DNA from: Candidatus Poribacteria bacterium
GTDB lineage: Bacteria > Poribacteria > WGA-4E > WGA-3G
Reading direction: 5' to 3'
DNA length: 6,684 nucleotides
Assembly: GCA_009835515.1 (NCBI GenBank)
Contig: VXXH01000219.1
Coordinates: 1-6,684, forward strand
This document shows, piece after piece, positions 1 to 5,143 of this stretch. The position numbers and the translations under genes are program-made. Below the pieces are notes generated by a model. The model was given only the letters and a program-made list of their open reading frames with translations, did not search any database and was not told the DNA's origin. How positions within the stretch are numbered: the first letter of the stretch is position 1; every line of letters starts with the position of its first letter.

Positions 1-1401
1 GCTTTAACATTTATTCTGAGTCTATTCATCACTATGAATAGTTATGGTGCCGTCACCTCCGTCGGAGAGATAAACGTCGTTGGTCAAACACAAGGCATTG
101 TTCCTGCCAGTTCAACGGTGCCACTGATTGTGACGCTTGTAATAGACAGGTCACTCGCAGAGCCGGGTGAAGAAATTAAGGTCATTGAAATCTCAATGCC
201 ATCCGGATTTCTGACCCAATCTTCTTTTTTTCAAGGTATCCTGCGAGACCGCAACCAAATTGTAGCCCGACCAGTCGTCTCCGGCGGAAATATCCTGCGC
301 GTTGAACTCGCGGATGTCATCCGCGATTTCCAGAATTCGATCTACGAAATTACCTTTGAGTGCCAAACACCGAACACTGTCACATTAGAGGCAGTGTTCA
401 GAGTACGCCTGCGCAATCTTGATGATGCTCCTATCGGTGAATTCATCCGACCCCAACAAGCAGACGGGAAACTCAATAACGACGATTTTACATTGCAAGT
501 GATCCCGAACGTAGCACCTAATCCAGTTATAGGTTTCACCGCTGAAGCCGATACGACTGGTGAAAATGATGTAACGCTCCGTTGGCAGAAATCAAATGAT
601 CCGGATGTCAACGGTTATCTCATCTATAGGGACCAAGACCGAAAACCACTTCAGGAACAAAAACCATTTGTTAATGTTGAACAACGTTCCTCAACCACGT
701 TTCGGGATGTAAACGTTCCCCCAGGAACACATACCTATCAGATAACCGCTTACAAGACACTGTTCTTGCAATCGGAACACTCAGCAAAACAAACAGTGAA
801 TGTATCACCGGATACCGCTGCACCAGAACCGCCGATGATGCTCACTGTTACGACTTCAAGCGAAGGTGTGGAAATTTTATGGAAGCCGAGCGTTAGTCGT
901 GATGTCACAACTTACCAAGTCCAATTCAGTTCTTCAGGCACCGATCTCGAACCCCTTCCCAACGGCGAAATAGAGGTAATACCAGATGATGAGCTTACAG
1001 GATACAAATTGATTGATGACCGCGCATTGTCTATAGGTAGTTTTACGTACGCTGTCATCGCAATTGACGAAGTAGGTAACGCATCCGCACCGGCACAGGA
1101 AAAACTTCGTATTTTTGATAAACCGTATCCAAACCCGTTTACACCACTCTCGCCAGATAAAGATTTTAATCAGGTCGTGTTCCCTGCACGTGCGCTTGAA
1201 GATGCTTCCGGCGAATTTACAGTCCACATCTACGACATTGATGGAATGCTTGTCAAGACCCTAACAGCACTGCCCAGTGACACGGAATTGACTTGGGACG
1301 GTCGCGACGAAGCGGGGGAAATTGTGGAAAGTGGCATCTATATCTACCAACTTCAGGTAGGGGAAAGTTTTAAAACGGGGACGCTAATTGTCGCTAAGTA
1401 G
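1..1401 (+). CDS. Exported fibronectin type III protein with FlgD-like C-terminal Ig domain (5'-partial)
   Basis: The reading frame is open from base 1. The codons before the first ATG (base 34) read ALTFILSLFIT, a hydrophobic stretch typical of a signal-peptide core, so the true start lies upstream and the ATG at 34 is probably internal. Cleavage is likely near the following SYGAV. Counting residues from base 34: a beta-rich N-terminal region (about 20-155), an FN3-like domain (about 163-257, with LRWQKSNDPDVNGYLIYRD), a second FN3-like domain (about 263-360, with ILWKPS and YAVIAIDEVGNAS), and a C-terminal domain (364-455) with YPNPFTP, FTVHIYDIDGMLVKTL, WDGRDEAGEIVESGIYIYQL and a final GTLIVAK. 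This last block matches the FlgD-type Ig domain often found at the end of secreted proteins in FCB-like and environmental phyla, where related domains act as sorting or anchoring modules. The protein is probably extracellular or surface-attached, with a binding or adhesive role; no catalytic motif is visible. It is convergent with the minus-strand genes that follow. Confidence 0.85.
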   Translation, partial: ALTFILSLFITMNSYGAVTSVGEINVVGQTQGIVPASSTVPLIVTLVIDRSLAEPGEEIKVIEISMPSGFLTQSSFFQGILRDRNQIVARPVVSGGNILRVELADVIRDFQNSIYEITFECQTPNTVTLEAVFRVRLRNLDDAPIGEFIRPQQADGKLNNDDFTLQVIPNVAPNPVIGFTAEADTTGENDVTLRWQKSNDPDVNGYLIYRDQDRKPLQEQKPFVNVEQRSSTTFRDVNVPPGTHTYQITAYKTLFLQSEHSAKQTVNVSPDTAAPEPPMMLTVTTSSEGVEILWKPSVSRDVTTYQVQFSSSGTDLEPLPNGEIEVIPDDELTGYKLIDDRALSIGSFTYAVIAIDEVGNASAPAQEKLRIFDKPYPNPFTPLSPDKDFNQVVFPARALEDASGEFTVHIYDIDGMLVKTLTALPSDTELTWDGRDEAGEIVESGIYIYQLQVGESFKTGTLIVAK

Positions 1402-1530
1402 CAACAGAACTTGGGATTTGCCATCACAGAGGCACGGTGCAGTTAAATCTTTTCGACGCACACCACTGCTCACTACATCGGGCAGCTTTGCCTCAACTCA
1501 AAAAAATTATCATCCTCTTCATTTTCAAAA

Positions 1531-1550
1531 CTCCATGCTTTAGCTTGGAG
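1531..1550 (+). repeat. Left-end subterminal hairpin of the IS200/IS605-like remnant
   Basis: CTCCATGC (1531-1538), loop TTTA (1539-1542), GCTTGGAG (1543-1550). Seven of eight positions pair, with a T-T mismatch third from the loop. Y1 transposases of this family recognise imperfect hairpins that carry an unpaired T in the stem, so the mismatch fits. The loop and adjoining GC pair (GC-TTTA-GC) are identical to those of the right hairpin at 1904-1929. Confidence 0.6.
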
Positions 1551-1577
1551 ATGTAGAAAATGCATTTAATTTTCTGG

Positions 1578-1606
1578 TTGATAGAAATTACAATTTGTGA
1601 TACAAT
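1578..1606 (+). promoter_or_regulatory. Sigma-70-like promoter inside the element remnant
   Basis: TTGATA (1578-1583), a 17-nt spacer, then TACAAT (1601-1606). The two hexamers are four and five of six matches to TTGACA/TATAAT, with ideal spacing. It lies just inside the left hairpin, where an IS200/IS605 element would place the promoter for its transposase or accessory gene. No open gene follows it, so any transcript would run through decayed sequence toward the TnpB remnant. AT-rich DNA yields such matches by chance, hence modest confidence. Confidence 0.4.
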
Positions 1607-1761
1607 ATCTTTTGTAATCGGCATTGGTTGTGAGTTGATGCATTGGTATATTGCTTGATATTGAGACAACTACGTAAAAGCCATACACCTCATAAATATC
1701 TAAAATATGCTTGACAGTCGTTAGTAGGGAAAGATTTTGTCTAAAGACACATCCCACTTGA

Positions 1762-1932
1762 AACGGACGACTCAAAACTTTTCATAAGGTGCTTTTAGAG
1801 CACGCAGTTGGGACATCAACTGTTGGAGTAGGCTTCATAAGACTGGTATTACCAGCAAAAGTCGTTGATCCCACAATCTCAGGCAAAGTACAGAATTCTA
1901 AAGACTCTCTGTGCTTTAGCACAGAGAGTATG
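1762..1932 (+). pseudogene. Probable TnpB (IS605 OrfB) C-terminal remnant
   Basis: The plus frame from just after an in-frame TGA (1759-1761) encodes LLEHAVGTSTVGVGFIRL, then VLPAKVVDPTISGK, running into the right-end hairpin. The pattern VGTST(L/V)GV..R......VDP.I resembles, from memory, the variable tail following the last zinc-ribbon and RuvC segment in many TnpB proteins, where the coding end overlaps the right end of the element. No DED catalytic residues, CxxC pairs or N-terminal part survive. The frame stays open to a stop at 2011-2013, but beyond about 1936 it leaves the element. The upstream plus frames are interrupted by stops. It could also be a chance ORF; position relative to the hairpin and TCAA is the main support. 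A matching omega-RNA would derive from this same 3' stretch. Confidence 0.45.
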
Positions 1933-1936
1933 TCAA
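1904..1936 (+). repeat. Right-end hairpin and TCAA terminus of the IS200/IS605-like remnant
   Basis: ACTCTCTGTGC (1904-1914), loop TTTA, GCACAGAGAGT (1919-1929) form a perfect 11-bp stem. ATG and then TCAA (1933-1936) follow. TCAA is the right cleavage tetranucleotide of IS608-type elements. A perfect stem implies either recent activity or selection, in contrast with the heavily decayed interior. It has no U-run on either strand, which argues against a simple terminator. Confidence 0.6.
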
Positions 1937-2040
1937 TTTATAGTGTTTGTTGTAGGTCGTCTCGTTTTTCTTTGAAAAATGTGGCGTTTATGAAGCCGAG
2001 AAATTTGTCGTAGGTTGGGCAATTAATGATGTGTGATTGA

Positions 2041-2065
2041 TCGGCGCGCTTACAAAGCGCGCCGA
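2041..2065. terminator. GC-rich hairpin between convergent units
   Basis: TCGGCGCGCTT (2041-2051), loop ACA, AAGCGCGCCGA (2055-2065): an 11-bp perfect stem ending 29 nt beyond the stop codon of the minus-strand lipoprotein gene. The placement suits a transcript end for the minus-strand unit or a barrier between it and the plus-strand side. Neither strand has a clear U-run after the stem, so it may instead stabilise the 3' end or be a dispersed palindromic repeat. Confidence 0.45.
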
Positions 2066-2094
2066 CGCTTTGTTACTGACAACTATTTAACCGT

Positions 2095-2685
2095 CTACTT
2101 TTCGGCGAGATGGTAGATTTCAATCTCACGGATTTGCGCCACTGAGGGTTGCATGACGCGGTAGTGTGGGAAGTACCTACCCGCAAGCGTTGTCCGCCGG
2201 TCAACGATTTTGTCGCCCGGTTCTGCCATTATTTTGTTGTTAACAGCATCATCAACCGTCCGAGTGACGGTGACGCGAATCATCTTCGTCTGGAAGTTTA
2301 GCCTATCAAAGATGAACTCCGCTTGCGCCCTTTCGTCGCCAACATTGCGTCGCTGGACGATTGTATCAAACGTCTCCCATTGACCGGTTTCTTCGTTCAG
2401 ATAATCCATCGCAAATCGAAACAGGTTTCCATTGTGGATAACAATTTTCCGGACGGGATGAACATCAGCGAATTGGATGATGAAATTCCGTTCGTTTTGT
2501 GCTGGAAGTGTCGCGAGTGTTTTAAGATTTCCATCGTTCACACCGGGATGGTTCGCTTCGGTGCCGTAAGCGGCACTCGCTATATTCTCGCTGTATTGTG
2601 TAGATAACACCTGTGCGACTCTACACGCGTTGAGGTGTAATGCCATGAATAAAAGGCAACAGATAGGTATGACGATACGGCTCAT
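2095..2685 (-). CDS. Lipoprotein with discoidin-like (F5/8 type C-like) beta-sandwich
   Basis: A 196-aa protein. The N-terminus MSRIVIPICCLLFMALHLNAC is a lipoprotein signal: one Arg, a hydrophobic core, and the lipobox LNAC with Cys21 as the lipidated residue. Position +2 is Arg, not Asp, which in an enterobacterial-type Lol system would allow outer-membrane sorting (inference). The mature part has features of the galactose-binding/discoidin fold: SAAYGTEANHPGVNDGNLKT (37-56; substrate-decorated proteins often show the form ...A.DGN..T), FIIQFADVHPVRKIVIHNG (68-86), and a C-terminal strand REIEIYHLAEK. No catalytic residues are evident, so a binding or envelope role is likely. Its ATG overlaps the stop of the upstream BMC-P gene (ATGA), with a strong SD inside that gene, so it is the last gene of the BMC-P unit and translationally coupled to it. 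A hairpin follows at 2041-2065. Confidence 0.8.
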   Translation of the reverse strand: MSRIVIPICCLLFMALHLNACRVAQVLSTQYSENIASAAYGTEANHPGVNDGNLKTLATLPAQNERNFIIQFADVHPVRKIVIHNGNLFRFAMDYLNEETGQWETFDTIVQRRNVGDERAQAEFIFDRLNFQTKMIRVTVTRTVDDAVNNKIMAEPGDKIVDRRTTLAGRYFPHYRVMQPSVAQIREIEIYHLAEK

Positions 2686-2969
2686 TCTTCTTCCTCCTGA
2701 AATGTTATATCAACTGTGTCCACGATACCCATGATAAGTTCTCGAATAGGCGCATCTTCAACCCCGAAAACTTCTTGTGCAACGCCGGGGCCCGCACCCA
2801 CAATCACTGTGTCCCCTTCACCCGCACCAACGTAGTCAACAGCAATCGTTGGCGTGCGAACAAGTTCGGACTTGACGCTTAACGGTTGGACGAGCAGCAG
2901 GGTGCGATTTTCGTATGCAGCATGTTTAACGATAGAAACGGCTTTTCCGATTACTTTGGCTATGTACAT
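2682..2969 (-). CDS. BMC vertex protein, EutN/CcmL family (BMC-P), second copy
   Basis: A 95-aa protein, the usual length for EutN/CcmL/CsoS4 pentameric vertex proteins that cap microcompartment shells. Family features in order: MYIAKVIGKAVSIVK (first strand), LLLVQPL (24-30), AVDYVGAGEGDTVIVGAGPG (43-62; the conserved D..GAG.GD.V segment), then IRELIMGIVDTVDI (75-88) with the GIVD signature near the end. It ends in QEEEE. It starts 2 nt after the stop of the first BMC-P gene; GGAG lies a suitable distance before the ATG, within that gene's 3' end. Its stop overlaps the lipoprotein start. The first copy is a clear paralogue with the same AKVIG, VQPL, AVD and GIVD landmarks. Shell vertices are cytosolic; no hexameric shell gene or encapsulated enzyme is visible here, so the compartment type is unknown. 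Confidence 0.92.
   Translation of the reverse strand: MYIAKVIGKAVSIVKHAAYENRTLLLVQPLSVKSELVRTPTIAVDYVGAGEGDTVIVGAGPGVAQEVFGVEDAPIRELIMGIVDTVDITFQEEEE
2693..2698 (-). promoter_or_regulatory. Shine-Dalgarno site for the lipoprotein gene, inside the preceding gene
   Basis: On the minus strand AGGAGG lies 7 nt before the ATG at 2685-2683. It is built from the last codons of the preceding BMC-P gene, which encode its Gln-Glu-Glu-Glu-Glu tail. The acidic tail and the ribosome site therefore share the same bases, and this site fixes the lipoprotein start. Confidence 0.75.
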
Positions 2970-2971
2970 TT

Positions 2972-3286
2972 TTAAGACTCCGTTTCTGGTGGCGTTTCTT
3001 CTGAAGTGCTCGTTGCATGGGTCACAGAGAGAGAATCTACAATTCCGACGATGGCGACATCAACGGGCATCCGTTTTCCGGGTATAACGCTGACGGCATC
3101 ACCGCCTGTGACGATGTAGACGATTTCACCGACCCCGGCATCGTTGAGTGTATCAACTGCAACGATCGGGTCAGAAATCGGTTCCTGTTTCTCGTCTAAA
3201 GGTTGGACGACGAGGAGGCGCGTACCTTCTAAACTTGGGTCTTTTCGGGTTGCGACAACGGTGCCAATTACTTTTGCTAAATCCAT
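2972..3286 (-). CDS. BMC vertex protein, EutN/CcmL family (BMC-P), first copy
   Basis: A 104-aa protein of the EutN/CcmL vertex family. Visible landmarks: MDLAKVIGTVVATRK at the N-terminus, LLVVQPL (24-30), IVAVDTLNDAGVGEIVYIVTGGDA (41-64), and VAIVGIVDSLSV (77-88). A hydrophilic, Ser/Thr/Glu-rich tail of about 15 residues (HATSTSEETPPETES) extends beyond the core and is probably disordered. A GGAAG sequence about 9 nt before the ATG on the minus strand is a usable SD. It is the first gene of the three-gene unit; upstream is a 153-bp repeat-bearing spacer and then the NtrC-type regulator gene on the same strand. Two BMC-P paralogues in tandem are known in several BMC loci, where different pentamers may occupy different vertices. 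Confidence 0.92.
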   Translation of the reverse strand: MDLAKVIGTVVATRKDPSLEGTRLLVVQPLDEKQEPISDPIVAVDTLNDAGVGEIVYIVTGGDAVSVIPGKRMPVDVAIVGIVDSLSVTHATSTSEETPPETES

Positions 3287-3311
3287 ACGTTTTATCTTCC
3301 ACTATTTCATG

Positions 3312-3437
3312 GTTATCAGTTATCAGTTAAGAGGATTTTAGATTTATCCAACAGTTTTAGGTGATTCCAACACCTCTTGTTACTGACGACTGAAAGATTT
3401 TTTCGCAGAAAAAATCGATCTGACAACTGAAAACTAC
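3312..3437. repeat. Intergenic repeat module A (heptamers plus fold-back)
   Basis: This fills most of the spacer between the regulator and first BMC-P genes. It begins with 7-bp units GTTATCA, GTTATCA, GTTAAGA (3312-3332). AAGAGG (3329-3334) is complementary to CCTCTT (3373-3378), and AGGTG (3359-3363) to CACCT (3371-3375), giving overlapping alternative stems. TTGTTACTGACGAC (3377-3390), a 9-bp A/T palindrome (3396-3416) and AACTGAAAACTAC (3425-3437) follow. The same order of elements recurs in module B (4867-5101), so this is a dispersed intergenic repeat and not unique regulatory DNA. I found no convincing promoter in it. Confidence 0.6.
3396..3416. repeat. A/T-rich perfect palindrome after the regulator gene
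   Basis: GATTTTTTC (3396-3404), spacer GCA, GAAAAAATC (3408-3416). The 9-bp stem lies 23 nt beyond the stop of the minus-strand regulator gene. The T-run is inside the stem and no U-run follows it, so it is not a canonical terminator. It could be a 3'-end stabiliser, a protein site, or part of the repeat module. Confidence 0.5.
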
Positions 3438-3439
3438 TC

Positions 3440-4858
3440 TTATGAAACAAGTTCATATTCAACAAGTTTCGTGTGAAGGGTGTTTCGGTTAATACCAAGA
3501 ATATCTGATGCTTTACTCCGGTTTCCGTTGGTATGCTCAAGCACAATTTTAAAGAGCGGTTTCTCGAAAATCTCTCGGATTTCAGCATAAAGTGCCCCTG
3601 GCGGTGTATCGGATTCCATATACTGTTCAATGTGTGCTTGGAGCATCGCATGAACCTGAGCGTTGAGATTGCCAGGCTCGCTTATGGGTGCCAATTCCTT
3701 TAAGATTGGATCAAAATGTTCAGGCAATAGCATTTGCCCTGAACACATGACGAGTGCGCGCTTGATGGCGTTTTCTAATTCCCGGACGTTGCCGGGCCAA
3801 TCATAAGCCGTAAGTTGTTTAATGACTTCCATGGATACGCTGATTTCAGGCAATTGATATTCTTCAACAAACTGGCGTATAAACAGATCTATGAGTTCCG
3901 GTATATCCTCTTTCCGCTCCCGTAGCGGCGGGAGCGAAATCGGGATGACGTTGAGACGATAGTAAAGGTCTTCCCGAAACGATTTCTGCGCAATTGCGGC
4001 TTCAAGTCTACGGTTCGTAGCGGCGATGATTCGGACATCGACAGCATGTGTTTCGGTGCCGCCCATCGGTTCTACTTCGCGTTCCTGTAGGACGCGCAGG
4101 AGTTTCATCTGGACTTCGATGGGCAATTCTGCGATTTCGTCAAGGAAGATTGTGCCGCTGTCCGCCTGTTGAAATTTTCCCTTTCTTGCGCTGTGTGCAT
4201 CCGTGTACGCGCCTTTGACGTGTCCGAAGAGCGCGCTTTCAATGAGACTCGACGGCATGGCACCACAATCAACAACCACGAACGGATTGTGAACCCGACG
4301 ACTGTTTTGATGAATCAATTGGGCGACGAGTTCTTTACCGGTACCACTTTCGCCTAAGACAAGAACGGTTTCATCGCTGACAGCGGCGCGCCCAATCTTG
4401 AGGTATACCTCCTGCATTGCAGCACTCTGCCCGACCATTTTCCCGTGTCTATCGAAATCAGGTGTAGTAGATGCCTTGACATTCTTCGTCTGCTGTGTTG
4501 CAGATGCGGCGCGCGCGACAAGTTCAATGAGTTGCTTCTGATCAATCGGTTTAGTGAGGTATCCGTAAGCGCGTTGTTTCGCTGCATCAATAGCGGTTTG
4601 CGTTGTGCCGTGTGCCGTGATTATAATGATTGAGGCGGTGCTATTGTACTGCTGGATGTCCTCAATTAATTCAAGCCCGTTTGCGTCGCCCAACCAGATA
4701 TCAAGCAGGATAACATCAACATTTGTCTCCTTGACACACGCGAGGGTCTCCGCCCCATTTCGCGCTTTCAGGGTGTTATATCCCGTCTTTTCGAGAGTGG
4801 CGGCGAGTATGTGTCGAAGGCTATCATCATCATCAGCGATAAGCACAAGATTTGGCAT
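3440..4858 (-). CDS. Sigma-54-dependent response regulator, NtrC family
   Basis: A 472-aa protein with the full NtrC layout. The receiver domain (1-120) has the acidic pocket Asp9-Asp12, phosphoacceptor Asp53 in VILLDIWLGD, Thr81 and Lys103. The AAA+ sigma-54 activation domain (about 140-375) has Walker A GESGTGKE (169-176), sigma-54 contact loop GAYTDA (216-221; consensus GAFTGA), Walker B GTIFLDE (235-241), FREDLYYRLNV with the expected arginines, and WPGNVREL (354-361). The C-terminal Fis-type helix-turn-helix (about 430-472) includes NRSKASDILGINRNTL. When phosphorylated it should bind an enhancer and open sigma-54 promoters by ATP hydrolysis. The start is set by the receiver domain beginning at once (MPNLVLIADDDD); no clear SD precedes it. 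The likely partner is the kinase encoded upstream on the same strand, and the next genes downstream are the BMC-P genes. Specific targets cannot be read from the sequence. Confidence 0.95.
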   Translation of the reverse strand: MPNLVLIADDDDSLRHILAATLEKTGYNTLKARNGAETLACVKETNVDVILLDIWLGDANGLELIEDIQQYNSTASIIIITAHGTTQTAIDAAKQRAYGYLTKPIDQKQLIELVARAASATQQTKNVKASTTPDFDRHGKMVGQSAAMQEVYLKIGRAAVSDETVLVLGESGTGKELVAQLIHQNSRRVHNPFVVVDCGAMPSSLIESALFGHVKGAYTDAHSARKGKFQQADSGTIFLDEIAELPIEVQMKLLRVLQEREVEPMGGTETHAVDVRIIAATNRRLEAAIAQKSFREDLYYRLNVIPISLPPLRERKEDIPELIDLFIRQFVEEYQLPEISVSMEVIKQLTAYDWPGNVRELENAIKRALVMCSGQMLLPEHFDPILKELAPISEPGNLNAQVHAMLQAHIEQYMESDTPPGALYAEIREIFEKPLFKIVLEHTNGNRSKASDILGINRNTLHTKLVEYELVS

Positions 4859-4866
4859 AAATTATA

Positions 4867-5101
4867 GTTGTCAGTTGTCAGTAGGAGTCGTTATCGGCTA
4901 TCGGCTTTCAGCGGGTTAGCCGTCGGCTATCAGGTCGGTTTTTCTCTCACTGTGAGGCATGAAAAAACCTCTCAGCGGTCAGTAAAGAGGGTATTTGGTG
5001 AGTCCAACGCCTCTTTGCTGATTGCTGATGGCTAATGGCTATTCTTGCTGACTGCCGACTGCTGACCGCTGAAGGCTATTTCTCTGAAAACTGAAAACTA
5101 C
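4867..5101. repeat. Intergenic repeat module B (heptamers plus fold-backs)
   Basis: This fills the kinase-regulator spacer. It has 7-bp units GTTGTCA, GTTGTCA, GTAGGAG (4867-4887) and GTTATCG, GCTATCG, GCTTTCA (4890-4910). A GGTTTTT/AAAAACC stem follows (4937-4943 with 4963-4969), then AAAGAGG (4984-4990) pairing with CCTCTTT (5010-5016) around a GGTGAGTCCAACGCC core. A second heptamer run (5017-5079) precedes the closing AACTGAAAACTAC (5089-5101), which is identical to the end of module A. No gene is visible in 4859-5143. Confidence 0.6.
5017..5079. repeat. Run of nine degenerate heptamers
   Basis: Consecutive 7-nt units read GCTGATT, GCTGATG, GCTAATG, GCTATTC, TTGCTGA, CTGCCGA, CTGCTGA, CCGCTGA, AGGCTAT. 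The 7-nt step continues through all of them although the phase of the GCTGA core shifts after the fourth. It resembles the short tandemly repeated heptamers known from cyanobacterial intergenic regions. All frames are open to change by one unit without affecting a gene, so copy number may vary between strains. Confidence 0.6.
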
Positions 5102-5143
5102 CTCCTCTGTTACGTTGTGCGTGAAGGACACGTCCACAAGCAG

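Larger units (their letters stand above)
1511..1936 (+). mobile_element. Decayed, internally deleted IS200/IS605-type element
   Basis: Two stem-loops with the same top-strand loop TTTA lie at 1531-1550 and 1904-1929. The right one is followed by AGTATGTCAA. If the stem is counted as 8 bp, the final TCAA ends 10 nt after the stem foot, the geometry I recall for the right end of IS608, whose right end also reads AGTATGTCAA. On the left, a TTAT tetranucleotide (1507-1510) sits 20 nt before the left hairpin and could be the target tetranucleotide; that boundary is a guess. Hairpin ends, no terminal inverted repeats and no target duplication are family traits. The interval is about 426 bp, too short for tnpA plus tnpB, and only a likely TnpB C-terminus remains. 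The interior (about 1555-1750) is visibly more AT-rich than the flanking genes. It is non-autonomous and would need a transposase in trans, if mobile at all. Confidence 0.6.

Noticed and set aside
1402..1510. Possible terminator after the FN3 gene
   Set aside because: Only a 4-bp GGCA/TGCC stem near 1481-1494 is visible, too weak to call.
1566..1775. 69-aa minus-strand open frame inside the element remnant
   Set aside because: No family resemblance, no SD, a C-terminus that falls in AT-rich DNA, and no match to Y1 transposase motifs (no HUH pair). Treated as chance within decayed DNA.
1933..2013. Continuation of the TnpB-like frame to a stop at 2013
   Set aside because: It lies beyond the TCAA terminus, so it is flanking sequence read by accident and not part of the protein.
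2323..2607. 94-aa plus-strand frame opposite the lipoprotein gene
   Set aside because: Antisense shadow: the minus-strand frame has a lipobox, a recognisable fold and a strong SD.
3316..3651. 111-aa minus-strand frame overlapping the 3' end of the regulator
   Set aside because: Out of frame with the clear Fis-type helix-turn-helix, rich in unlikely composition, no SD and no family resemblance.
4861..4866. TATAAT on the minus strand 2 nt before the regulator start codon
   Set aside because: The sequence 17 nt upstream (GACTCC) is a poor -35 box, and a start point 6-7 nt later would fall inside the coding region.
4867..5079. Repeats considered as a CRISPR array
   Set aside because: The units are 7 nt, adjacent and degenerate; there are no 25-40 nt direct repeats with unique spacers.
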